From assembly GCF_003325955.1 (NCBI RefSeq), contig NZ_CP030929.1, forward strand, positions 1,054,001-1,118,000: a stretch of 64,000 nucleotides of DNA, given 5' to 3'. The notes beneath the pieces are model-generated. The model was not told the DNA's origin. It ran no database searches and saw nothing but the letters and a program-made list of their open reading frames with translations. Origin of the DNA: Aurantimicrobium sp. MWH-Uga1 (GTDB lineage Bacteria; Actinomycetota; Actinomycetes; Actinomycetales; Microbacteriaceae). This document shows, in pieces, positions 24,111 through 35,323 of the stretch; the stretch's first letter is position 1; the number at the start of each line of letters is the position of its first letter. Position numbers and translations under genes: made by a program.

Positions 24111-25703
24111 TTAGTCGGTGATGTCTACTTCGAGCATGACATCTGCATCGATGGCAACGCGAACCTTTTCAAGCAATGACGCTGGAACAGGTGAATCAAC
24201 GGTGAGGACGGAGAGTGCTTTACCACCTAGGTTTTGACGGGCAATCTGCATACCTGCGATGTTGATCTTGGCGTCGCCGAATTCTTTGCCATAAACGGCA
24301 ACAATTCCGGGACGGTCGATGTATTGCATCACGATCAGGTGATCATCGATGGGGACATCGACCTCGTAACCGTTGATTTCAACAACTTTCTCAACCTGCT
24401 TGATACCGGCGAGAGTTCCGGAGACTGAAACCTGGGTTCCGTCACTGAGCGCGCCACGTATGGTGAGCATGGTTCGGTATTCCGGAGATTCTTCTTCACG
24501 TAATTCTCGAACTTCGATTCCGCGCTGCTCTGCAAGCAGTGGTGCGTTCACGTAGGACACACTTTCGCTGACCACGTTAGTGAAAATACCCTTGAGTGCA
24601 GCAAGCTTGAGAACCGAGGTATCAAACTGTGTGATTTCACCACGCACCTCAATATCGACAGAAGTCAGCGGGCTGGTGTGAGCCAAACCAGAGAAGACTT
24701 GACCAAGCTTCTCCACCAGCGGAATCGCAGGGCGAACATACGGATCGATGACTCCCCCAGCAACGTTGACCGCATCGGGGACAAGCTCGCCGCTGAGTGC
24801 TAAGCGAACAGACTTAGCAACAGAAATTCCGGCTTTTTCTTGTGCTTCATCTGTTGAAGCGCCCAAGTGTGGAGTCGTGATGACGTTGGGTAAACCTAAC
24901 AGTGGTGAACCAGTTGGAGGTTCAGAGACAAAGACGTCCAAACCAGCACCAGCAATCACGTTGTTGGTGAGTGCTTCGTAGAGGGCATCCTCGTCAATGA
25001 GTCCACCACGCGCCACGTTAATGACATAGGCAGTGGACTTCATAGCAGCGAGCTGTGCCTTGCCGATCATGCCTGTGGTTTCAGGAGTTTTAGGCATGTG
25101 GATGGTGATGAAGTCAGCAGTTTCAATCAGCTCATCTAACGAGAGCAGTTGAACACCGAGTTGCTGTGCGCGGGCAGAGGTGACGTAGGGGTCATAAGCG
25201 ACAACCTTGGTTCCAAACGCCTGCATGCGAGCTGCAATGAGAGCACCAATACGCCCCAGGCCAATGATTCCAATGGTCTTCTCATAGAGTTCGGTTCCAG
25301 TGAAGGCGCTGCGCTTCCACTTGCCTTCAGCCAATGCTGCGTGCGCAGCTGGAATGTGACGAGCCAAGCTGAGAATGTGTCCGCAGGTCAACTCTGCGGC
25401 AGAAATGATGTTGGACGTAGGAGCGTTAACCACCATGACACCGGCTGCGGTAGCTCCCTTGATGTCAACGTTGTCGAGACCGACACCTGCTCGAGCAATG
25501 ACCTTGAGGTTAGGGGCCGCAGCAAGAACTTCGGCGTCAACCTGGGTTGCCGAGCGAACCAAAATTGCATTGGCGGCGTGAACAGCTTCTAAGAGTGCTG
25601 GACGATCCGTTCCGTCAACAACACGGACGTCAAAGTCTGGCCCGAGAGCTTCGATTGTTGCAGGAGAAAGTTCTTCGGCAATGAGAACAACAGGCTTTGA
25701 CAC
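24111..25703 (-). CDS. serA: D-3-phosphoglycerate dehydrogenase SerA
   Basis: 530 aa, the long form with catalytic, nucleotide-binding, intervening (ASB) and C-terminal ACT domains. The Rossmann segment [19 protein letters not shown] and the catalytic H in T-P-H-L-G-A-S-T are intact. The last 75 residues are an ACT domain, usually the serine feedback site. It catalyses the first step of serine synthesis. The start is GTG with AAGGAA about ten bases upstream; TAGACT about 43 nt upstream is the likely promoter. It heads the serA-leuB-ilvE-gltX run. Confidence 0.95.
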   Translation of the reverse strand: MSKPVVLIAEELSPATIEALGPDFDVRVVDGTDRPALLEAVHAANAILVRSATQVDAEVLAAAPNLKVIARAGVGLDNVDIKGATAAGVMVVNAPTSNIISAAELTCGHILSLARHIPAAHAALAEGKWKRSAFTGTELYEKTIGIIGLGRIGALIAARMQAFGTKVVAYDPYVTSARAQQLGVQLLSLDELIETADFITIHMPKTPETTGMIGKAQLAAMKSTAYVINVARGGLIDEDALYEALTNNVIAGAGLDVFVSEPPTGSPLLGLPNVITTPHLGASTDEAQEKAGISVAKSVRLALSGELVPDAVNVAGGVIDPYVRPAIPLVEKLGQVFSGLAHTSPLTSVDIEVRGEITQFDTSVLKLAALKGIFTNVVSESVSYVNAPLLAEQRGIEVRELREEESPEYRTMLTIRGALSDGTQVSVSGTLAGIKQVEKVVEINGYEVDVPIDDHLIVMQYIDRPGIVAVYGKEFGDAKINIAGMQIARQNLGGKALSVLTVDSPVPASLLEKVRVAIDADVMLEVDITD

Positions 25704-25745
25704 GAGAAATGGTTCCTTAACTAACTTTTCGCACGAGAAGACTCA

Positions 25746-25767
25746 AGTCTACCCGAGCACTTTCGGG
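25746..25767 (-). promoter_or_regulatory. Probable serA promoter box next to a short hairpin
   Basis: TAGACT (minus strand, 25751-25746) is a likely -10 with a leader of about 35 nt before the serA GTG. Immediately upstream, CCCGA (25752-25756) and TCGGG (25763-25767) form a 5-bp stem that may be a weak terminator for the preceding membrane-protein gene. Confidence 0.3.
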
Positions 25768-25777
25768 CGAAATTGCC

Positions 25778-26116
25778 CTAACTAACACTGAAAATGAGGA
25801 AAGCGTTGGTGCCCAACACGAGGTCTACACCGATCACTGCTGAGACACTCAAGGCCACAATGAAAATAACAAAACTGGGCAGCAGCTTCTGTTTTCTGGA
25901 GACCCACAACGCCAGAAAAAACAACGTAAGGGGTGCGAGAATTCCGAGGATGATGGCACACCAACCAAAGACGCTCAGCCCGATACCCAAACTGAAACTT
26001 TGCGAAAGCACACCAAAGAAGTTGCCAATGCCTTCCCACACGTCATAGGCAAAGAACAGGGCAAAAACAGCAACCAGGATCCACCCGGCGATACCACGAC
26101 GAATTTTCTGTTCCAT
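25778..26116 (-). CDS. Small membrane protein of unknown function
   Basis: 112 aa from the chosen ATG. A short basic start (E-Q-K-I-R-R) is followed by three hydrophobic segments at roughly 10-35, 43-72 and 80-108, with R-K-Q-K in the loop before the last. I recognise no family. The start follows the previous gene by 2 nt. The open frame continues 49 codons upstream into that gene but gives a cysteine-rich, unconvincing sequence. The two small membrane genes between ilvC and serA look like a coupled pair; their position suggests, but does not prove, a link to amino acid metabolism or transport. Confidence 0.6.
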   Translation of the reverse strand: MEQKIRRGIAGWILVAVFALFFAYDVWEGIGNFFGVLSQSFSLGIGLSVFGWCAIILGILAPLTLFFLALWVSRKQKLLPSFVIFIVALSVSAVIGVDLVLGTNAFLIFSVS

Positions 26117-26118
26117 CA

Positions 26119-26565
26119 CTAACCTGCCCAAGCAAGGTAGGGCCAAGGAATGAGTACAAACGCTCCAAGGAGCAAGAACACCATGCGCTTTATCACCGAG
26201 CTGTTCTGCCCGAGATAGAGGACGGCAGCAAACCACAGCGAAGGTGCTGCAACTGCAAGCCACAGTCCCAGCACAAACATGCTGTTTCCCAGTGGGTCAG
26301 CTATTTGCGTGGGATTACGCAACGCGGTGATCAACCATGCAACGCTGTACAACAGATAAACGCCGCCGAAGATACCAAACCCAACCAGAGCAATCGAGCT
26401 CATACCGGTCTGAACATTGTCGACTGAGCCTTCTGTTGGCTCATTGGTTGAAGAATTAACAGAAGAAGCGCCGCGTGCATCACCTTTGGCACTCTGTGGT
26501 GCCCCAGTGACCAGGCGATCTTCATCGCCTGCCCAACTGAGGGCATCATCTTCATGAGTACTCAT
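26119..26565 (-). CDS. Membrane protein of unknown function with acidic N-terminal tail
   Basis: 148 aa from the ATG at 26565. Residues 1-55 are hydrophilic, rich in Ser, Asp and Glu; three hydrophobic segments follow (about 57-80, 92-115 and 124-146). The chosen start leaves a 38-nt gap after ilvC; a longer frame overlaps the ilvC end and lacks support. No good Shine-Dalgarno is visible; AGAGAGG lies 20 nt upstream. I recognise no family. It is followed after 2 nt by the second small membrane gene, so the two are probably co-translated. Confidence 0.6.
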   Translation of the reverse strand: MSTHEDDALSWAGDEDRLVTGAPQSAKGDARGASSVNSSTNEPTEGSVDNVQTGMSSIALVGFGIFGGVYLLYSVAWLITALRNPTQIADPLGNSMFVLGLWLAVAAPSLWFAAVLYLGQNSSVIKRMVFLLLGAFVLIPWPYLAWAG

Positions 26566-26603
26566 GTGTGACGCGCGCGGCGCATCCTCTCTGTTGCTAA
26601 TGA

Positions 26604-27674
<1,071 letters not shown>

Positions 27675-28184
27675 TTAGTTTTTGAACACACGCTCGGTGA
27701 TGGATTTACTTCCACGACCAATCGCAATCGCACCAGACTGTGCAATCTCTTTGATTCCATAGGGCTCTAGTACCTTGAGGAAAGCTGAAATCTTGGCACC
27801 GTTACCGGTGACTTCAATCACCAGGGCATCATTTGCCACATCAACAACACGAGCACGGAAGAGCGTCACTGCCTCCAGAACCTGCGAACGAGTTGAGTTA
27901 TCAACACGAACCTTAATCAACATGTGATCGCGCATGACGGACTGTTCTGGATCCAGTTCAACAATCTTGATGACGTTGATGAGTTTGTTGAGTTGCTTGG
28001 TGATTTGCTCCAGCGGAAGGTTCTCAACGTCCACCACAACGGTGATGCGCGAGAGGCCTTCAATTTCGCTGTGACCTACCGCAAGGGATTCAATGTTGAA
28101 TCCGCGACGAGCAAACAAACCCGCAACTCGAGTCAATAGACCTGGCTTGTCCTCAACAAGGAGGCTTAGAACGTGGGTACTCAT
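27675..28184 (-). CDS. ilvN: Acetolactate synthase small subunit IlvN
   Basis: 169 aa. An N-terminal ACT domain (H-V-L-S-L-L-V-E-D-K-P-G-L-L-T-R-V-A-G-L-F, then R-G-F-N-I-E-S-L-A-V-G) and the C-terminal ALS_ss domain with F-R-A-R-V-V-D and G-I-K-E-I-A-Q-S-G are clear. It activates IlvB and gives valine feedback inhibition. The ATG at 28184 follows ilvB by 14 nt with GGAGG upstream; the open frame extends 11 codons into ilvB without support. It is followed by ilvC. Confidence 0.95.
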   Translation of the reverse strand: MSTHVLSLLVEDKPGLLTRVAGLFARRGFNIESLAVGHSEIEGLSRITVVVDVENLPLEQITKQLNKLINVIKIVELDPEQSVMRDHMLIKVRVDNSTRSQVLEAVTLFRARVVDVANDALVIEVTGNGAKISAFLKVLEPYGIKEIAQSGAIAIGRGSKSITERVFKN

Positions 28185-28198
28185 AGTCTTTCCTCCCC

Positions 28199-29995
28199 TT
28201 ATTCGTCGGTATCCCACGTCGGAGCGTGGTCTCTGGCGTATTGGACATAGCTGTTACTGACTCCCTGGGGAACCATTGGCCACACCATCGAATCTGCACT
28301 GACGACAAAGTCAATCACCACAGGACGGTCGTTAGTCTCAAGAGCGAGTTTGATGGCAGCGTCGATTTCTTCTTCCCTGGTAACGCGAATTCCCAGTGCA
28401 CCGTATGCATCAGCAAGCTTGACGAAATCTGGAACACGAATGGTGTCATGACCGGTGTTCAAGTCAGTGTTGGAGTAACGACCGTCATAGAAAAGGGTCT
28501 GCCACTGGCGAACCATCCCCAAGGAGGAGTTGTTGATGACCGCAACTTTGATGGGGATGTTGTTGATAGTGCAGGTAGCCAATTCTTGGTTGGTCATCTG
28601 GAAGCAACCATCACCATCGATTGCCCAGACCACACGATCAGGCTCACCCACCTTGGCCCCCATAGCTGCAGGCACGGAATAACCCATGGTTCCTGCACCA
28701 CCGGAGTTCAACCACGCATTGGGGCGCTCATATTTGATGAACTGGGCAGCCCACATTTGGTGCTGTCCAACACCAGAGGTGTAAATAGCTTCAGGGCCAG
28801 AAAGCTCGCCAATACGGGTGATGATGTGCTGAGGGGCCAACAGGCCGTCAGTGGGCTCCGCATAGCCAAGAGGGTACTCTTCACGCAGTGAATTCAGGGT
28901 GCTCCACCACTCACTGAAATCAGCTTTCTTCGCTCCAGGGGTGTCTTTGTAGACCTCAATGAGGTCAGCAATAACATCCTTGAGATCTCCCACGATGGGA
29001 ACTTCTGCAGCACGAATCTTTCCGATTTCTGCAGGATCAATATCTACGTGAATAACTTTGGCATTTGGCGCAAATAGTGAGGCTTTACCGGTCACACGGT
29101 CATCAAAACGCGCACCCAGAGTAATCAACAAATCAGCATCCTGTAATGCAAGAACAGCAGGAACTGTTCCGTGCATACCAGGCATACCGAGGTTGTTTTC
29201 GTGGCTGTCAGGGAATGCACCTCGAGCCATCAGCGTGGTAACTACTGGTGCACCCACAAGGTTCACAAGCTCAAGTAGCTCAGCGGAAGCACCTGAGCGG
29301 ATAATTCCACCACCGACATAGAAGACGGGCTTCTTAGCTTCAACGATGAGATCAGCAGCGGCCTGAATCTGCTTGCCGTGTGCCTTAGTTACCGGACGGT
29401 AACCAGGAAGGTCAATGCTGGGTGGCCAGATAAAGGGCACTATTGCCTGTTGTGCATCTTTTGTGATGTCGACTAGGACTGGGCCAGGACGTCCAGTGGA
29501 TGCAATGTGGTAGGCCGCAGCAATCGTGGCAGGGATATCTTCAGCCTTGGTGACCAAGAAAGAGTGCTTGGTAATGGGCATCGTGATTCCCACAATGTCT
29601 GCCTCTTGGAAAGCATCGGTGCCCATCAGGTGAGAGAAAACCTGACCGGTAATCGCCAATAGCGGAACAGAGTCCATATAGGCATCTGCAATCGCGGTCA
29701 CCAGGTTTGTAGCACCCGGACCAGAAGTCGCGATACAGACACCTGTTTTTCCGGTTGCCGATGCGTACCCCTGTGCTGCGTGACCAGCACCTTGCTCGTG
29801 ACGAACCAGAATGTGGCGAAGCTTCTTCGAATCCATCAGTGGGTCATAGACCGGCAGAATGGCGCCACCGGGCAAACCAAATACATCTGTAACTCCCAGG
29901 AGCTCCAGTGATCGAACAACAGCTTCTGCACCAGTCATTTCAGGCGCGGTAGAGGAAGCGCTAGGCGCGGATGTGGGGAGTGATTCCGTAGACAT
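28199..29995 (-). CDS. ilvB: Acetolactate synthase large subunit IlvB
   Basis: 598 aa, normal length. Thiamine-diphosphate enzyme: the catalytic Glu in [10 protein letters not shown], the FAD-region [10 protein letters not shown] and the cofactor motif G-D-G-C-F-Q-M-T (GDG...N as G-D-G with N in T-N-Q-E-L-A) are visible. It condenses two pyruvates, or pyruvate and 2-oxobutyrate, to start valine/leucine and isoleucine synthesis. AAGGGA lies six bases before the ATG. It follows ilvD by 44 nt. I see no attenuator or leader peptide before it. Confidence 0.96.
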   Translation of the reverse strand: MSTESLPTSAPSASSTAPEMTGAEAVVRSLELLGVTDVFGLPGGAILPVYDPLMDSKKLRHILVRHEQGAGHAAQGYASATGKTGVCIATSGPGATNLVTAIADAYMDSVPLLAITGQVFSHLMGTDAFQEADIVGITMPITKHSFLVTKAEDIPATIAAAYHIASTGRPGPVLVDITKDAQQAIVPFIWPPSIDLPGYRPVTKAHGKQIQAAADLIVEAKKPVFYVGGGIIRSGASAELLELVNLVGAPVVTTLMARGAFPDSHENNLGMPGMHGTVPAVLALQDADLLITLGARFDDRVTGKASLFAPNAKVIHVDIDPAEIGKIRAAEVPIVGDLKDVIADLIEVYKDTPGAKKADFSEWWSTLNSLREEYPLGYAEPTDGLLAPQHIITRIGELSGPEAIYTSGVGQHQMWAAQFIKYERPNAWLNSGGAGTMGYSVPAAMGAKVGEPDRVVWAIDGDGCFQMTNQELATCTINNIPIKVAVINNSSLGMVRQWQTLFYDGRYSNTDLNTGHDTIRVPDFVKLADAYGALGIRVTREEEIDAAIKLALETNDRPVVIDFVVSADSMVWPMVPQGVSNSYVQYARDHAPTWDTDE

Positions 29996-30039
29996 CGTGA
30001 ATCCCTTAATGTGAGAAAGCGAAAAGTGATCGGGCGTCG

Positions 30040-31734
30040 TTACCCAGTAATCGCACCCTCTGATGCGGAATGAACCAGCTTGGAGTACTTTGCAAGCACA
30101 CCTCTGGTGTAACGCGGAGGGAGCGGAGCCCAGCCGATTCGGCGAGCTTCGAGCTCTGATTCGTCGACGAGTAAGTCGAGCGTCCGAGCTGCGATATCGA
30201 CCCGTATGAGATCACCATCGCGCACGAGGGCAACGGGTCCACCGTCAACTGCCTCGGGAGCTATATGGCCGATACACAGTCCGGTTGTGCCGCCTGAGAA
30301 TCGTCCGTCTGTCAATAGTAGAACATCTTTACCCAGTCCCGCACCCTTGATGGCAGCGGTGATGGCGAGCATCTCACGCATACCGGGGCCACCCTTAGGA
30401 CCTTCATAGCGGATGAGAACGATGTCACCCTTTTTGATGCTGCCTTCGGTGAGGGCATCCATTGCGGCGCGTTCACGCTCAAATACGCGGGCAGGGCCTT
30501 CAAATACGTCCAGATCAAACCCCGCGGTCTTCACCACAGCGCCTTCAGGAGCAAGTGTTCCGTGCAGAATCGAAATTCCACCGGTGGCGTGAATGGGATT
30601 ATCTAGCGTGCGGATAACTTCACCATCTAGTGGCATGAGATTCATCTCTTCGAGATTTTCAGCCAATGTTTTTCCGGTGACGGTGAGGGCATCGCCGTGC
30701 ATCAAACCTGCATCAAGAAGTGCCTTCATCACGACAGGGACACCACCAACACGGTCCACATCGTTCATAACGTACTGACCAAACGGCTTAAGGTCACCAA
30801 TGTGGGGAACCTTGTCAGCAATCTTGTTGAAGTCATCCAGGGTGAGATCAACGTCAGCTTCACGTGCAATAGCAAGCAAGTGAAGAATGGCGTTGGTCGA
30901 TCCACCAAAAGCCATCAAAACGGCGATAGCGTTTTCGAACGCTTTTCTGGTCATAATGTCGCGCGCAGTGATTCCCTGGCGAATTAGGTTGACGACTGCT
31001 TCACCCGAACGGTGTGCGTAGTAGTCACGGCGACGGTCTGCACTCGGAGGAGCTGCGGAACCTGGCAGGCTCATACCGAGCGCTTCAGCGATGGATGCCA
31101 TCGTGTTAGCGGTGTACATACCGCCACACGCACCCTCACCGGGGCAGATAGCTCGCTCAATACGATCGAGGTCTTCTTCGCTCATTGTGCCGGCCTTGCA
31201 GGCACCCACGGCCTCAAAAGCGTCGATAATGGTGACGTTCTTTTCAGTGCCGTCAGAAAGACGAACCCAACCAGGGGCAATAGAACCTGCGTAGAGGAAG
31301 ACTGAGGCCAGATCCAAACGGGCAGCAGCCATCAACATGCCTGGAAGTGACTTGTCACAACCAGCCAAAAGAACAGAACCGTCGAGGCGCTCTGCCTGCA
31401 TCACGGTTTCCACAGAGTCAGCGATGACCTCGCGTGAAACCAGCGAGAAGTGCATTCCCTCGTGGCCCATGGAAATACCATCTGAAACCGAAACTGTTCC
31501 GAATTGGAGTGGGTATCCACCGCCGGAGTGAACGCCTTCCTTACAGGCCTGCGCGAGTCTGTCCAGGCTGAGATTGCAGGGAGTGATTTCATTCCACGAG
31601 CTGGCAACACCAATCTGTGGTTTGCTCCAGTCTTCATCTCCCATACCGACAGCACGAAGCATTCCTCGAGAGGCGGCTTTTTCAATACCGTCTGTGACGT
31701 CGCGACTACGTGGTTTCATGTCGTTTTCTGGCAT
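30040..31734 (-). CDS. ilvD: Dihydroxy-acid dehydratase IlvD
   Basis: 564 aa. The Fe-S cluster cysteines appear in G-C-D-K-S-L-P-G-M and [12 protein letters not shown]; the C-terminal [11 protein letters not shown] and G-H-I-A-P-E-A are intact. It dehydrates the dihydroxy acids to 2-keto acids, the third common step of branched-chain amino acid synthesis. It is the first gene of the ilvD-ilvB-ilvN-ilvC run. TAGACT lies 7 nt before the ATG, in a leader almost identical to that of recG, and no Shine-Dalgarno is clear. The gene is divergent from the isomerase-like gene across about 120 bp. Confidence 0.96.
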   Translation of the reverse strand: MPENDMKPRSRDVTDGIEKAASRGMLRAVGMGDEDWSKPQIGVASSWNEITPCNLSLDRLAQACKEGVHSGGGYPLQFGTVSVSDGISMGHEGMHFSLVSREVIADSVETVMQAERLDGSVLLAGCDKSLPGMLMAAARLDLASVFLYAGSIAPGWVRLSDGTEKNVTIIDAFEAVGACKAGTMSEEDLDRIERAICPGEGACGGMYTANTMASIAEALGMSLPGSAAPPSADRRRDYYAHRSGEAVVNLIRQGITARDIMTRKAFENAIAVLMAFGGSTNAILHLLAIAREADVDLTLDDFNKIADKVPHIGDLKPFGQYVMNDVDRVGGVPVVMKALLDAGLMHGDALTVTGKTLAENLEEMNLMPLDGEVIRTLDNPIHATGGISILHGTLAPEGAVVKTAGFDLDVFEGPARVFERERAAMDALTEGSIKKGDIVLIRYEGPKGGPGMREMLAITAAIKGAGLGKDVLLLTDGRFSGGTTGLCIGHIAPEAVDGGPVALVRDGDLIRVDIAARTLDLLVDESELEARRIGWAPLPPRYTRGVLAKYSKLVHSASEGAITG

Positions 31735-31741
31735 AGCTCTC

Positions 31742-31747
31742 AGTCTA
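31742..31747 (-). promoter_or_regulatory. Leaderless-type -10 box of ilvD
   Basis: TAGACT, 7 nt before the ilvD ATG. TAGACTGAG before CTATG is shared with recG. The remaining spacer up to 31843 shows no leader peptide, T-box or clear hairpin. Confidence 0.45.
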
Positions 31748-31843
31748 CGGCCTTCACAGGCGGAGAAAATTCCCGCTCAATACTCCCGGTTAATTCCCAG
31801 CCCTTATGGTGAGAACTCCCCCACAGCACCCAGCTTGGGCAAC

Positions 31844-31849
31844 TAGGCT
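31844..31849 (+). promoter_or_regulatory. Leaderless-type -10 box of the isomerase-like gene
   Basis: TAGGCT on the plus strand, 7 nt before the ATG at 31857. It supports this start over the two in-frame ATGs at 31806 and 31872. Confidence 0.45.
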
Positions 31850-31856
31850 GGAACAA

Positions 31857-32660
31857 ATGATTCAAGTTGGAATGAGCGCTTCCTGCGTATACCCCCTGGC
31901 CTGTGAAGATGGCTTTCGATTTGCGAACCTCGCCGGCTATGACGGGGTGGAAGTAATGGTCACGCGCGAACCCGTAACTCAAAGTGTCGATGGCCTCAAG
32001 AAGCTCATCGACACCTACGAGATGCCTGTGCTTTCTATCCACGCCCCCGTTTTGCTCCTCACCCACTTTGTCTGGGGCCGTGATCCTCAAATCAAGCTCG
32101 AAAAGTCTGCTGAATTAGCTGCAAACGTCGGTGCCAGCACGGTTGTGGTTCACCCGCCTTTCCGCTGGCAATCCACGTATGCGGATAAGTTTTTGGACAT
32201 CGTTCGCCAAACTAGCGAGAACACAGGCATCACTATTGCGGTCGAAAACATGTTTCCCTGGAAGGTTCGAAACTCGCAGATGCAGGCCTACGCACCGGGA
32301 CCAGACCCTCGTGAACTTGACTGTGATGCCATTACTCTCGATTTTTCTCACGCGGCACTCTCGGGCCACGACAGCATGGAACTCACGTTGGAATACGGCG
32401 AGCGCTTGCGCCATGTACACCTCACTGATGGTTCTGCGGCAGCAGATGACAACCGTATTTTCGATGAACACCTGCTACCTGGTTACGGCAAACAGCCGGT
32501 TGCAGAGGTCTTGCAACATCTGGCGGCCCAGGAATGGGATGGCCACGTGGTTGCTGAGGTCAATACCCGCAAAGCCAAGTCGGAGGAAGAACGACTGAGC
32601 CTGCTGGTTGAAACCCTCGATTTTGCCCGCTTGCATTTAGGACAGACTGTTTCACTATGA
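31857..32660 (+). CDS. Sugar phosphate isomerase/epimerase family protein (AP endonuclease 2-type TIM barrel)
   Basis: 267 aa. The pattern of the xylose-isomerase-like TIM barrel is clear: G-Y-D-G-V-E-V-M near the N-terminus, V-V-V-H-P-P-F, a metal-ligand Glu in I-A-V-E-N-M-F-P, the L-D-F-S-H-A-A-L strand, H-V-H-L-T-D-G and a C-terminal W-D-G-H-V-V-A-E-V-N. These hold the usual Glu, Asp, His and Glu metal ligands. The substrate is unknown. The gene overlaps murE by 4 nt (ATGA), so the two are translated together, which hints at a role in cell-wall or sugar metabolism (inference). Confidence 0.8.
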   Translation: MIQVGMSASCVYPLACEDGFRFANLAGYDGVEVMVTREPVTQSVDGLKKLIDTYEMPVLSIHAPVLLLTHFVWGRDPQIKLEKSAELAANVGASTVVVHPPFRWQSTYADKFLDIVRQTSENTGITIAVENMFPWKVRNSQMQAYAPGPDPRELDCDAITLDFSHAALSGHDSMELTLEYGERLRHVHLTDGSAAADDNRIFDEHLLPGYGKQPVAEVLQHLAAQEWDGHVVAEVNTRKAKSEEERLSLLVETLDFARLHLGQTVSL

Positions 32661-34168
32661 CCGCAACACCCCGTAGCCTGAACCTCGCTGAGGTTGACTC
32701 GGCATGGGGCCACCAGGTCCTTGAAGGTAACCGCCTCGTTCAAGACTCTCGCCACATCGAGCCCGGTGATGTGTTCGTTGCTATGGGAAGCACAGGAACG
32801 TCAGGTCATGGGTTTATTGAGCAAGCCATTAGTAACGGGGCCAACGCCCTTGTCGTGGATCAGCAATGGAGCAAGGAAGCACTTGAAATTGCTCAGCGTG
32901 TTCAGTTTTCCGGCGAGGTCATCTCTGTTCCTCACCTCTGGATGGAACTACCTAGGATTTCTGATGCTTTTTGGGGCTTTCCTTCACAACATCTGACCAT
33001 CGTGGGGGTAACCGGTACGAACGGGAAAACCTCTGTCGTTCAGCTCCTGGTTCAGGCCTGGCATCATTTGGGACTGCACTGTGCAAGCATTGGCACACTT
33101 GGCGTGGGTATTCATGGTCAGAAACTGCGTTCTACCGGCTTAACAACACCTTCAGTCAGCCAAGTGCATGAAATCTTGGCTTCTTTTGTTGACGCCGGGG
33201 TAACTCATGTGGGCATCGAGGTGAGCTCACACGCTCTCGAACAAGACCGCGTCGGGGCAGTTCGTTTCGCACAGGTAGCGTTTACCAATTTGACCCGTGA
33301 CCACCTTGATTTCCATGGCACGATGGAAGCCTATGCTGCAGCCAAGGAGAAGATCTTTGATCTAGCTGGCACGCCTGCAGCGGTTCTCAACATCGATGAT
33401 GCCTACGGCGAAAAGATGTTCAACACTTACCTGCCCACTCGCGCTGTGCTCGGTGTGAGCTCTACCGCACATCCTCAGGCTTCTATCACGGCCCACAACG
33501 TCCAGCTCGCTGCGAGCGGTTTAGCATGCGACATCGAGTTCGAGGGAGAAATTGCCTCTGTGTCGAGCTCGCTGGTGGGCAGATTTAACGTAGACAACCT
33601 GCTGCTGACCTCAGGCATTTTGCTTTCCGAAGGATTCACGTCGCACCAGATCGTAGACGTGCTTCCACAGTTAACTCCCGTTTTTGGCCGTATGAACAAG
33701 ATTCAGCCCACACCGGACTCCCCCTTAGTCATCATCGATTACGCACACACTCCTGACGCTTTAGAGCAGGGCTTAGCTGCATTGGCCGATTACAACTTCA
33801 CCCGCATCATCACCGTGTTTGGGTGCACAGGCGACCGAGATGCTGGCAAGCGCCCCGAGATGGCATCCATTGCCGAACGCGCATCCGATCTCGTGATTGT
33901 CACTGATGATGATGTTCACCACGAGGATGGCGACAAGATTGTTGCAGACATTCGTGCAGGATTTCGCAATCCCACCGCCGTAATTGAACGCCGTGATCGT
34001 GGCGAGGCCCTCCACTATGCAATTTCTCACGCCACCACTGGTGATGTAGTGTTCATTGCCGGGAAAGGCCACGAAGAATATTTAGTCATCGGGGATGACC
34101 TAGTTCCCTTCAGCGACACAGCAGTGGCTGAAGAATTGCTTGCACGCAAAGCAGCTGGAAAACTTTAG
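32657..34168 (+). CDS. murE: UDP-N-acetylmuramyl-tripeptide synthetase MurE (non-DAP type motif)
   Basis: 503 aa. Mur ligase with N-terminal UDP-binding domain, central ATP-binding [10 protein letters not shown] and C-terminal domain. E-V-S-S-H-A-L, the [11 protein letters not shown] segment and the loop K-E-K-I-F are typical. It adds the third amino acid to UDP-MurNAc-L-Ala-D-Glu (or the Gly/Ser variant at position 1). The loop that selects diaminopimelate in other MurE, D-N-P-R, reads D-D-V-H here (in T-D-D-D-V-H-H-E-D). This fits a different third residue such as lysine, ornithine or diaminobutyrate, as in the B-type walls of Microbacteriaceae. It stands alone, away from any mur/fts cluster, and its stop overlaps that of prfB on the other strand. 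Confidence 0.9.
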   Translation: MTATPRSLNLAEVDSAWGHQVLEGNRLVQDSRHIEPGDVFVAMGSTGTSGHGFIEQAISNGANALVVDQQWSKEALEIAQRVQFSGEVISVPHLWMELPRISDAFWGFPSQHLTIVGVTGTNGKTSVVQLLVQAWHHLGLHCASIGTLGVGIHGQKLRSTGLTTPSVSQVHEILASFVDAGVTHVGIEVSSHALEQDRVGAVRFAQVAFTNLTRDHLDFHGTMEAYAAAKEKIFDLAGTPAAVLNIDDAYGEKMFNTYLPTRAVLGVSSTAHPQASITAHNVQLAASGLACDIEFEGEIASVSSSLVGRFNVDNLLLTSGILLSEGFTSHQIVDVLPQLTPVFGRMNKIQPTPDSPLVIIDYAHTPDALEQGLAALADYNFTRIITVFGCTGDRDAGKRPEMASIAERASDLVIVTDDDVHHEDGDKIVADIRAGFRNPTAVIERRDRGEALHYAISHATTGDVVFIAGKGHEEYLVIGDDLVPFSDTAVAEELLARKAAGKL

Positions 34169-35274
34169 CGAGTTTCTGCTGACTTTCTCCAGCGAATGCC
34201 TGCCGCAATAAAGCCATCTAAATCCCCGTCAAAAACATGCGTGGGGTTATTGACTTCATATTCAGAACGCAAATCTTTGACCATTTGGTAGGGCGCGAGA
34301 ACATAGCTGCGCATTTGGTCTCCCCAACTAGCTGTGATGTTTCCAGCAAGCTCTTTCTTTTTTGCGTTTTCTTCTTCACGCTGCAGCAATAACAAACGCG
34401 AGGTGAGCACGCGCATAGCTGCGGCACGGTTTTGAATTTGGCTCTTCTCGTTCTGGCAGCTCACTACGATTCCGGTTGGCAAGTGCGTAATGCGCACCGC
34501 AGAATCGGTGGTGTTGACAGACTGGCCACCGGGACCGCTGGAACGGAAAACATCAACGCGAATATCGTTTTCAGGAATCTCAATCGCTGCAGACTCAGGC
34601 ATTAAGGGCACGACTTCAACAGCGGCAAAAGAAGTTTGTCGTTTACCGGCCGAGTTGAATGGGCTCATTCGCACCAAACGGTGTGTTCCTGCTTCGACAG
34701 ACAAGGTTCCAAACGCGTAGGGCGCATCTACTTCGAACGTTGCAGATTTGATGCCGGCTTCTTCGGCGTAGCTGGTGTCAAGGACGTTGACGGTGTAGTT
34801 GTGCTTCTCTGCCCAGCGCAGATACATTCGCAGTAGCATTTCTGCGAAGTCTGCAGCATCCACTCCCCCGGCACCTGAACGGATGGTGACTACTGCAGGA
34901 TAAGAGTCATATTCACCATTGAGCAGAGTCTGAACTTCAAGCTCACCCAAAACTGCAGTAATGGATTCCAGTTCAGCCTGTGCTTCTTTGGCCGAGTCTT
35001 CGTCACCAGCTTCGTTGGCCAATTCGACCAAAACTTCCAGATCATCCAGGCGTGAGGTAATGCTGTTGAGCTTGTTGAGTTCTGCTTGGCGGTGGCTGAG
35101 TTCACTTGTGATTTTTTGGGCATACGCGGTGTCATCCCATAAATCTGGGGCTTCCGCTAACTCACTCAATCGAGCAATTTCAGCGTTCAACCGATCAACA
35201 TCAACGACAGCGGTGATATCGGCAAAAGTCGAGCGCAGTGCACGAATATTCTCGGTGAGGTCTAGATCAAGCAT
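34165..35274 (-). CDS. prfB: Peptide chain release factor 2
   Basis: 369 aa. The catalytic [15 protein letters not shown] and the stop-codon-reading S-P-F tripeptide in [11 protein letters not shown] mark it as RF2 (UAA/UGA). The reading frame is continuous, so there is no programmed frameshift at an early UGA, as I expect for actinobacteria. TAGGCT lies 9 nt before the ATG with GGAG between. It is divergent from the MFS gene (49-bp spacer) and convergent with murE, overlapping by 4 bp. Confidence 0.96.
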   Translation of the reverse strand: MLDLDLTENIRALRSTFADITAVVDVDRLNAEIARLSELAEAPDLWDDTAYAQKITSELSHRQAELNKLNSITSRLDDLEVLVELANEAGDEDSAKEAQAELESITAVLGELEVQTLLNGEYDSYPAVVTIRSGAGGVDAADFAEMLLRMYLRWAEKHNYTVNVLDTSYAEEAGIKSATFEVDAPYAFGTLSVEAGTHRLVRMSPFNSAGKRQTSFAAVEVVPLMPESAAIEIPENDIRVDVFRSSGPGGQSVNTTDSAVRITHLPTGIVVSCQNEKSQIQNRAAAMRVLTSRLLLLQREEENAKKKELAGNITASWGDQMRSYVLAPYQMVKDLRSEYEVNNPTHVFDGDLDGFIAAGIRWRKSAETR

Positions 35275-35283
35275 TATGTCTCC

Positions 35284-35289
35284 AGCCTA
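35284..35289 (-). promoter_or_regulatory. -10 box of prfB
   Basis: TAGGCT on the minus strand, 9 nt before the ATG, followed by GGAG that could act as ribosome site. The hexamer-to-start block is nearly the same as at coaD. Confidence 0.4.
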
Positions 35290-35307
35290 CCTGCCGAGTC
35301 CTGGGCG

Positions 35308-35313
35308 TAGGCT
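35308..35313 (+). promoter_or_regulatory. -10 box of the MFS transporter gene
   Basis: TAGGCT on the plus strand, 10 nt before the ATG at 35324. It lies 18 bp from the divergent prfB hexamer, so the two promoters occupy each other's upstream DNA. Confidence 0.4.
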
Positions 35314-35323
35314 TGAACCAGTT

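Noticed and set aside
28226..28891. 221-codon open frame opposite ilvB
   Set aside because: Antisense to a clearly conserved enzyme, with no ribosome site and no recognisable protein pattern.
29996..31860. Leader peptide, T-box or attenuator before the ilv genes
   Set aside because: No run of Val, Leu or Ile codons and no competing hairpins were seen in the spacers before ilvD or ilvB.
34165..35274. Programmed frameshift in prfB
   Set aside because: The reading frame is continuous from the ATG, with no early in-frame UGA.
34961..35323. 121-codon upstream extension of the MFS transporter
   Set aside because: The extension is antisense prfB sequence; the ATG at 35324 gives a normal transporter N-terminus.
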